Shown one piece after another: positions 57,149 to 64,000 of a stretch of DNA of 64,000 bases. Below the pieces are notes generated by a model. That model made no database searches, was not told the origin of the DNA, and was given only the letters and a program-made list of their open reading frames with translations. Each line of letters opens with the position of its first letter. Position 1 is the stretch's first letter. The position numbers were made by a program, and so were the translations under genes. The stretch comes from Agrypnia vestita (Eukaryota; Arthropoda; Insecta; Trichoptera; Phryganeidae). The stretch is taken from contig JADDOH010011136.1 of NCBI GenBank assembly GCA_016648135.1, forward strand, positions 1 through 64,000, read 5' to 3'.

Positions 57149-57274
57149 GGTCTGCAGCCGGGAGTGGCGATGAGGGAGCAGGCGGTGGAGCACCCCACAC
57201 GGAGATAGAGATATTGTATCCTGACATCAAGCAGGAGTGCTCGGAGTACTCCAGGAAGACAGACCAGCGCGTCG
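57149..57274 (+). CDS. C2H2 zinc-finger protein, coding exon 2
   Basis: The acceptor TATTGGTATGCAG and donor GTGAGT bound 126 bp, phase 1 on both sides. It encodes SAAGSGDEGAGGGAPHTEIE, then ILYPDIKQECSEYSRKTDQR. Acidic segments with IKQE-like (SUMO-consensus IKxE) motifs are frequent in transcription factors; a modification site is only a possibility. The similarity to exon 1 is clear over about 25 residues. An exon of phase 1/1 can be duplicated or skipped without breaking the frame. Confidence 0.78.
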
Positions 57275-57754
57275 GTGAGTAGTGGCTTAGTCATTGATGT
57301 GGCCCTCAAAGATGAATGAAAACAAAATAGTCTAAGGTGGCCAAATGAATCGAAAATCTTAAACAGTGCGCATTTTGTGTGACAGATAATAAACTCTCTA
57401 GAAATGTTTATGAACGAACTTTTCATCGTTCTGAATGAATGAACTGTTCAGTTCACTTTCACCAACAACCGTTCAATGAAAATCTTAAATGAAAGGGAAT
57501 ATTTGGCAATAGCTTCTCGCTAGCAACACTTGTATTCTCTGTCATAATGGTTATTTTAATATCATACTGACCGTAGGAATCCGAAGTGATAAAAAATTTC
57601 GAAAAATCCACAATTTTTTTTATACTATAATTATTTTTTTTTTACGAAAAGTTGATAGATCCTTGAATCGCTATATATTCAAGAACACCATCATATTGCT
57701 GAAGTCTGCTTAATTTTCAAGCACCAAAGTTCTGTGATAATATGTAATATAACA
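57275..57754. other. Intron of the zinc-finger gene, no feature seen
   Basis: The start of the roughly 5.1-kb second intron. AT-rich, with GTTCATTTGAACT-like words shared with the intron before exon 2 (57060-57140). Confidence 0.45.
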
Positions 57755-57899
57755 AAATTAATTAACAATTAGAAAGACATACAGAAAAATCTAATTCACT
57801 GAAAAAAATATTAGGTTACTACTGGGATCCCAGTAGTAACCTAATATTTTTTCGTGAATTAGATTTTTCTGTATGTCTTTCTAATTGATTAATTAATTT
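57755..57899. repeat. Near-perfect 145-bp palindrome without loop
   Basis: It reads outward from GGGATCCC at 57834-57841. The arms contain TACTACTGGGA, AATATTAGGT, GTGAATTAGATTTTTC, TGTATGTCTTTCTAATTG and TTAATTAATTT. The arms of about 72 bp differ only by three single-base or short indels. It would extrude a cruciform. Confidence 0.93.
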
Positions 57900-58929
57900 G
57901 GCTCTTTGATCGTCGCCACGAGTTTGCTTGCAAAGTTTCAGCTCGATTGGATCACGGGAAAAGGATTAAAAATCGATCAAAAGTTTTTGCGTCAATCAGA
58001 CGGATGCCACGAGTTAAAATAATAGTAATAACACTTCTCTGTATGCCGAATGGGGCGCTGTTTCGACCGATTCAGCGTCGAATCAATCGGCATAGTAGAG
58101 TACGTTCACTTTAGGAAAGCCACTTGCATTAGTGTGAGTAACAGTGCGATTACAAAAATACGCAACATTATTTTTTTAAGAAAATGACACGCAAAAATAT
58201 ATATTAATATTATTTTAGTTTCTAAACCTAAAATAAGTATAGGTACTAGTATTGTAAAAAACAGATTCGGTTTTCAAAATTTATGTGATTACAAAAATTT
58301 TATTAATTGAAATGAAAACATTGACTATATATATGCTTTTTAAAATAAAATACTCTTAATTATGATATTTTTAATATGTCAGTTTACTGGAAATTAAATC
58401 AAATAAGTGAATCTATTACCTACTATGTCGCAAGTCTTTGGTATTAATCATTAATCAAAATATATAATTCTGTACGTAACAACGTACATCACCAACGCTA
58501 CCAGAATTATCAGGTAATAATGTAATTTAATGAGGTATAGGGAGAAAAAAAGGATAATTCTCTTTTTAATAATCTCCGTCACTAACGTTATCAAGACGCT
58601 ACTCTAGATAGCGCTGTTCTCCCAGCATTAACTGGCATATAACAAAAGCACGTCATTTTTGATGGGTTTATAGCTAGTTAAAATAAATTATATATATTAG
58701 CAGGTATAATTGTAGTTAAACAGTTTCAAAATCTTATAATTAATTTTATTCAAAAATATAAACTATTGTCGTCTGTATTGGACTCCGAATCCTCATCTAA
58801 ATTTATATAAAATTGATTCAAGTCTGTGGTCGCCGAATCGTGATCTTCAGTCACAGTATCTTTAAATAAAAAATATTAAACAACGAAACGACCGCTCCGC
58901 GTGACTGCCAGTGTGATACCGAAGTGGCC
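57900..58929. other. Intron DNA with a Helitron end
   Basis: At 58645-58677 a family-2 Helitron end is visible: CACGTCATTTTTGATGGG, TTTATAGCTAG, then T. Its 5' end was not found. The remainder is AT-rich. Confidence 0.45.
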
Positions 58930-59400
58930 AATGCAGTAGCTTTAAAAAAGGAATACCACCACACAGTTTACCTGTTACAGAGGGTATCGCTCACACTGAT
59001 GCAAGTGGCTTTCATAAAGTGAACGGCAATTGTCTTTCCTTTCTCCAAGAAGTCGGTGAAGATGGTGCAAAAAATGTTGGCCACGACTTGCCGATGGAAT
59101 CGTTTTCGTCATCCTCAGAGCAGGGGCCGGGTGAAGTCCACCGTTTGACAATTCTTTCATTTCTGCCATGTAGTGGTGTATCCATGTTTCGTCCGGTCCC
59201 GAAACGCCGCAGAAACCCTTAAGGATTACGCTTAAACTGTCCGAACCTTAAGCAAACACGGCATCCATCCCGCCGATTTTCATGTACGCTTAACATTGAT
59301 AAGTTTATGGCAGCCATGTCTCTGATCTTTGCCCGTCGGTCTGCTCACACGATGTCGTGGATTTTGCTGACCGCATCCTCCGTAGTCACCTCTTCATCTT
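58930..59400 (-). pseudogene. Decayed mariner transposase fragment
   Basis: In shifting minus-strand frames the mariner marks appear in the right order: EDAVSKIHDIV, ADRRAKIRDMAA, SVHE, RNP and FLRRF, DETWIHHY (59168-59195), RWTSPG, and LGERKDNCR-type remains of the EKGKTI region. DETWIHHY is diagnostic of many mariner transposases. There are several frameshifts and stops. It is a different and much older lineage than the CDEKW mariner next door. Confidence 0.7.
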
Positions 59401-59837
59401 ATCATCTCAAAATCAATAAACCGATATCAGATCATCGAAGGTGCATGGACCTCATAAACGCAAGCAAAATCACTTATTTCCTCACACGTCTTGCCATCCA
59501 AAAAAATTCACACCCCTTGCCATTTTTGCCCATTTATCCATGTTTGCAAATTAACACAAACTTTCCCACATTCAGCAGCTACCAAAACAAAACTACTTCA
59601 TAAATCCGTATGAAATTTTGACAACAGCCTGGTGTTACCCAACGATTGCCCAGTTATATACAGGAGTTAGTTAATATAACTTATCGTATTTTACATTTTA
59701 CAGTCTACGATTTTTACTACATACTATATTTACATTTACATAAATTATAATACCCTTATTAAAGAGTTAAGGTTGTACGGTCGTAAGACATATATAACTG
59801 TAACTAGTTGCGGATATTTTGTATGAACCGTATGTTT
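59401..59837. other. Intron DNA, no feature seen
   Basis: The 98-codon frame at 59307-59603 runs antisense through the mariner fossil and is not a gene. The rest is AT-rich. Confidence 0.4.
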
Positions 59838-60072
59838 TTCCGAGAAACGATTCTCGACGTTTCGCTGAATTCTTATTCAACGTCGTCAGGAGGACGACCG
59901 TTATCCGCAGAGGTAGAGGGCTGACTGATTCGAGGGCGTAAATCCACAACAAAGTGCATATAATTTACGTCCTCGAAAATGCAGTAATCAGTCGCCTCTA
60001 CCTCCGCGGTTAAATGTCTTCCCCTGAGACGTTGCATAGAGCTTCAACGAACGTCGAGAATCGTTTCTCGGA
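59838..60072. mobile_element. Fold-back element
   Basis: The left arm TCCGAGAAACGATTCTCGAC and the right arm GTCGAGAATCGTTTCTCGGA are exact inverses. Pairing goes on through CAACGTCGTCAGGAGG, GCAGAGGTAGAGG and GAGGGCGTAAAT with mismatches. The arms are about 115 bp with a tiny loop. It may be related to Penelope-type ends because of TCGACGTTTCG. Confidence 0.8.
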
Positions 60073-60138
60073 TAAACCTAGGTTTTCTATCATAACCCCT
60101 GTAGTCTATCAATTCTTAAAATAGTATAATTATATATT

Positions 60139-61509
60139 CGTCCTTACATATGAAATTGGCGTTTAGTATGGAGGAACATAAAGCCGATTTTTTTTTATTA
60201 TAATATATTTATTTAATCAAAGTATGTACCATTGCTATCTATGCACTTTTGCCATCTCATAGGTAGTTCATCGATCCCTTTACTAAAAAAACCATTCGGA
60301 CGGAATCAATAAAATCTTTGAAGGCGGTTTGGACTGCCCCATCGGAGATGAATTTTTTCCTTTGCAAGAAGTTATCCAAATTTCGAAAAAAATGGTATGA
60401 AGGGGGGGAGGTGGAGAGTGAAAGGGGGCGGGAATCAAAGGAAGGAACGTGGAGAAGTTAGATAAAAGGAGAATGGTGAATCGGGGTGTTGGGGCAATGT
60501 CCGGAAGTACGGTGGATGTCTGTGACATTCCAATTGAAGCTCCTCTATTTGGTAGCCGTCTGTTGTGCAGTGTGTGGTCTAGCGTTATCATGAAGCAGCA
60601 GTGGCCTAGAGCGATTAACCAGCCTCGGTTGTTTAGCAGCTAGCTTTTCCATCATGGTTTGCAGTTGCTGACAATAGACAACTGCCGTAATCGTCTGGCC
60701 AGATTTAAGAAAGCTGTAGTGAACGACACCAGCACTAGTCCACCAAACGCTCACAAGCAACTTTTTTGGAGTCAATTTTCGCTTGGGGCATGGTTTGGCT
60801 GGTTCGGCAGGGTTCAGCCATTGCGATGAGCGCTTCCGATTATCGTACAGGATCCACTTTTCAACACAGGTAATGATTCGATTTAAAAAATCCCATCGCC
60901 GTTCAATTATTGTGCGTTGAAGTAATGCAACGCAGCAGTCAACGCGCGTTTGTTGATTTGCTTCATTCAATTCGTGAGGTACCCACCTTTCAAGCTTCTT
61001 CACCTTACCAATTTGCTTCAAGTGGATTAAAACAGTTTTATCACTAACACCGCAGCCTGCAGCTAACTCGGATGTGGTTTGCGATGGATCCGCTTCCACA
61101 ATAGCCTTCAATTCTTCATTATCAACTTTGGTCTCCGGCCGTCCACGGGGCTTGTTCTGCAGGTCGAAATTTCCAGAACGAAAACGTTGGAACCAAAAAC
61201 GCACTGTGTTTTCTTTTGCGGCACCGTCGCCATACACATCATTAATCCTTCGAGCCGTTTCTGCAGCACTGGTGCCACGGTGGAACTCGTATTCGTAAAT
61301 AACGCGATATTTCAAGTTTTTCATTTTGTAAACTGAGTGACGCAAAGAAAAAAACAATTGAGGAAAAAACAAATGAATTATAATTTTCAAAACACAAATA
61401 CATGAGTAAATAGCTGTATAAATTTGGATTTGGAATTCCTAACCAAAGAGAAGATATTTGAGATCAAATTTGCCAGTACGGCAAAACGCCAATTTCATAT
61501 GTAAGGACC
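60139..61509 (-). mobile_element. Mariner element, second copy, dead
   Basis: It has the same inverted ends as 25139-26418 (TCCTTACATATGAAATTGGC and GCCAATTTCATATGTAAGGA). TA follows the right end. The outer two bases of the left end are altered. A G/A-rich block of about 83 bp (about 60398-60480) absent from the other copy interrupts the 3' part of the gene. It lies in intron 2 of the zinc-finger gene. Confidence 0.88.
60545..61324 (-). pseudogene. Mariner transposase, inactivated
   Basis: It is almost identical to the intact copy from MKNLKYRV to the second Asp (LLHDNARPHTA). The first catalytic residue is lost: CVEKW replaces CDEKW through one A-to-T change. After TATK the frame breaks, a G/A-rich insertion follows, and the third Asp region is not readable in frame. 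It keeps three residues that the 25-kb copy lacks (ALLQRTIIERRWDFLNRI), so the 25-kb copy is not its parent. No activity can be expected. Confidence 0.88.
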
Positions 61510-62415
61510 TAATATACAATCTATAAGAACATCCTATATAATGTACAATTCTATTCTTCATGTTTTCAGGCATCTCATCATACATTTTTACACCCCTGTA
61601 CTTTAGACTTTTTTCTTTTATGGTAATGTCATTCTATTCCTTTTTCTAGTTTTACTGTTATGTAAATCACTATTTATAACGTTTTTATTCAAAAAATATT
61701 TTGGTATTTTGCTGCAAAGAATTTTATGTGCAAATCGAATTGAATGCTCTTCTCATTACTTCAATTCTGCTGAATTTACTTTTTTAAGAAGGCTCTTGCC
61801 CTGTTTTGCATCACTTTTAGTTTCTTGATGTTTCCTTCATGCCAAATACAAGACTGTAGCATAATAGTTTATGGGAGGAGTAATTTAGTTTTTTTTATAT
61901 TAACTCCGCACTATTTTTACTGAATTTTTTTCTCAGTCTTCCAAGAATTTTTATTTGTTTATATAAAACATTAAAAACCTTGAATTTAATTTCACCCACC
62001 TTTCAATAAGATCATATTTACGTTTAACACCAGATTTCATGTTTTATTTTGGCTATTTCGTTTTGCTGACTTATAATTTATGATTATTTATTTTTAGCCA
62101 GACTATTATACTTCTTAAGTCTTCGTTCAGTTTATCTATTAAATATAGATTATAGATTAATGTATCATCGGAGAATAATCTTGAATGCTAATTCCATCTG
62201 GGCTTTCACTGATGTTATGTTGTTGAAGATATGTAATATATATTTCTTTATTATGACATTACTATTTGAACGTCATCCATGATAGCAGATGTCGTTCAAA
62301 TAGTAGGGCAATCCACAATTTAATAATATGGTAATCCTTTTCGTAGAATCTACAAAGCACTCAATATTAAGAAACATAAAACATTGTACTAATACCAAAA
62401 ATATTTACATTCCAG
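61510..62415. other. Intron DNA before the zinc-finger exon
   Basis: AT-rich, with a small inverted pair near 62257-62306 (CATTACTATTTGAACG and CGTTCAAATAGTA). No coding feature is seen. The acceptor TATTTACATTCCAG ends it. Confidence 0.45.
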
Positions 62416-63458
62416 ATCGCTTGAAAATCGAAGATTCTTTTTTGGAAAAGCCATCTGTGTGTTCGCCTGCCCCTAGAAAGCAGGCGAAATTGGAGACCGT
62501 TTCCAAAGTTAAAAACTCATCAAGCAGGTGCACACTCACTCCTGCTGGTGAGAAGGTGTATCCAAGTTCCAAGCAGAAAGCTTCCTTAAGAATTGGTGAA
62601 GTGTCACGCACTGGGAAGAAATTGTTTGCGTGTTCACAGTGCAATTATTCATGCAATCAGAAGTCACACTTAAAAGTGCATGTGCTTCAGCACACTGGAG
62701 AAAAACCTTTTTCATGTTTACAGTGCAGCTATTCTTGCAATCGGAAGTCACACTTACAAAGACATGCTCTTACACACACTGGAGTAAAACTGTTTTCATG
62801 TTCGCAATGCGATTATTCTTGCAATCGGAAGTCACACTTACAAAGACATGCTCTTACGCACACTGAAGATAAACTATTTTCATGTTCGCAGTGCAAATAT
62901 TCGTGCAATCAGAAGTCACATTTAGAATTACATCTGCTTCAGCACACTGGAGAAAAACTTTTTTCATGTTTGCAATGCAATTATTCTTGCAATCGGAAGT
63001 CACACTTAAAAAGGCATGCTCTTACGCACACCGGAGAGAAACTATATGCATGTACGCAGTGCAATTATTCGTGTAATCAGAAGTCATATTTAGAAGTACA
63101 TGTGCTTAAGCACACTGGAGAGAATCTATTTTCATGTTCAAAGTGTAATTATTCCTGCAAACGGAAGTCAGATTTAAAAGTGCACGTTTTGAAGCATGGT
63201 GGAGAAAAACTTTATTCATGTTCGCATTGCAATTATTCGTGCAACTATAATTCAAGCTTAAAGGTTCATTTGCTCAAACACACTGGAGAAAAACTTTTTT
63301 CATGTTTGCAGTGCGATTATTCTTGCAATCGGAAGTCGCACTTCAAAAGACACGCTCTTAAGCACACTGGAAAGAAACTATTTTCATGTTCGCAGTGCAG
63401 TTATTCGTGCCATCAGAAGTCAGATTTAAAAAGGCATGCTGGTACTCACATCGGATAG
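62416..63458 (+). CDS. C2H2 zinc-finger protein, last coding exon (10 fingers)
   Basis: The acceptor TTTACATTCCAG precedes a 1043-bp exon that ends at TAG 63456-63458. Phase fits exon 2 (joined codon GAT). A linker of about 75 residues is followed by ten tandem fingers of 28 residues, all CX2CX12HX3H, for example CSQCNYSCNQKSHLKVHVLQH, with HTGEKL-type linkers. The finger helices use few variants (RKSHLQRH, QKSHLEVH, RKSDLKVH), so the array grew by recent duplication. Such proteins bind DNA in the nucleus; the target is unknown. The last finger ends THIG and stop, while more decayed units follow. No KRAB, ZAD or BTB domain is seen. Confidence 0.88.
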
Positions 63459-63800
63459 AAACTGTTTTCAGGCAGTGCGATTAGAAGTCATTGGAGATAT
63501 TGGAGAAAAACTATTTTCATGTTGCCAGTGTTATTATTCGTTCAATAGTAAAAGTACATTTTCTTAAGCACTATTTTCAATAAAATAAAAAACTATTTTC
63601 ATGTTCACAGTGAAATAATGCAATCGTAAGTCTTATTTAAGAGATATGCACGCTCGTACATTGGAGGCAAACCTTTTTCATTGTCAATGTTCAGTTATTC
63701 GTGTGATCTTTTGGCACATTAAATAGTATGTGTTCTTACATAGTATGGGTATAAACCTTTTTGCTTGTTCACAGTGTGGCTGTAAGTGCAATCAATATTG
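63459..63800 (+). pseudogene. Decayed zinc-finger units after the stop codon
   Basis: At least four more units of the array can be made out in the 3' part, broken by stops and indels: GGAGAAAAACTATTTTCATG with CCAGTGTTATTATTCG (about 63509-63541), CATGTTCACAGTGAAATAATG (63600), AGGCAAACCTTTTTCATTG with TTCAGTTATTCGTG (63666-63704), and TTTGCTTGTTCACAGTGTGG (63758). They now lie in the presumed 3' UTR. Possible AATAAA signals lie at about 63580-63590. Confidence 0.8.
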
Positions 63801-64000
63801 TATGTGTAATCAATCCCAAAATATTTATTTTAATTCACTGTGATTTTCATAGAAGTCAGAATAAGATTATAGAATTTTAAACATTGTTTAGTTGTTTTGA
63901 CTAAAATAACTTTGTATACTTTTTTGATTTAATATAATTTAATTTTTCTAAAAAATATTTATTTATTACTATTTCAATCGTACACTAAAATCTTAAAACT
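63801..64000. other. AT-rich end of the window
   Basis: Presumed 3' UTR or intergenic sequence; nothing specific is seen. Confidence 0.4.

Noticed and set aside
62405..63076. Frames overlapping the zinc-finger exon on both strands
   Set aside because: They are regular shadows of the 84-bp finger repeat.

Overview
This is a eukaryotic, AT-rich, intron-rich and transposon-rich window. It fits an insect and most likely a moth or butterfly. The reasons are: pieces of an EB-module (cysteine-rich) gene of insect type; a BEL/Pao LTR retrotransposon; DD34D mariner elements; and many short Helitrons of one type, with TCTATACCTATAAAACTC at one end and a hairpin plus CTAG at the other. The species is not identifiable from sequence alone.

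Host genes. I support two, both on the + strand. (1) Three internal exons of an EB-module protein lie at 19332-19463, 46497-47156 and 47447-47634. Splice sites and phases fit (1/1, 1/1, 1/0), which implies an intron of about 27 kb full of transposons. The first and last exons of this gene are not recognised. (2) A C2H2 zinc-finger gene has coding exons at 56774-56900, 57149-57274 and 62416-63458. Joined, they give an open frame of 431 codons plus stop. Exons 1 and 2 encode related acidic segments and exon 3 carries ten 28-residue fingers. Decayed finger units continue past the stop codon.

Layout. 1-10000: no gene. A direct repeat of at least 1.07 kb (1-1070 and 8919-9995) flanks a non-coding interior holding a minisatellite, a TTC-rich tract and an LTR-like promoter. 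10000-19300: mostly non-coding, with a Helitron carrying a nested TTAA-flanked element, a tRNA-like SINE, a 121-bp minisatellite and a second Helitron with internal repeats. 19300-46500: the giant intron, holding Helitrons of two families, several MITE families, one mariner with an intact transposase frame (25139-26418), one internally deleted Tc1/mariner-like element (37459-38400), a Harbinger-like element nested in a MITE, and a Penelope-like fragment. 46500-47634: EB exons 2 and 3. 48324-55213: a BEL/Pao element on the minus strand with a complete 3' LTR and only about 94 bp of its 5' LTR. 55900-63458: a CpG-rich block, then the zinc-finger gene. Its second intron holds a near-perfect palindrome, a mariner fossil, a fold-back element and a dead second mariner copy.

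No tRNA, rRNA, CRISPR or operon is present. I did not find a clearly new gene system. The most informative observations are nested insertions whose empty sites can be read from other copies in the same window, the paired live and dead mariners, the BEL element with an intact pol frame but damaged gag and 5' LTR, and the shrinking zinc-finger array.
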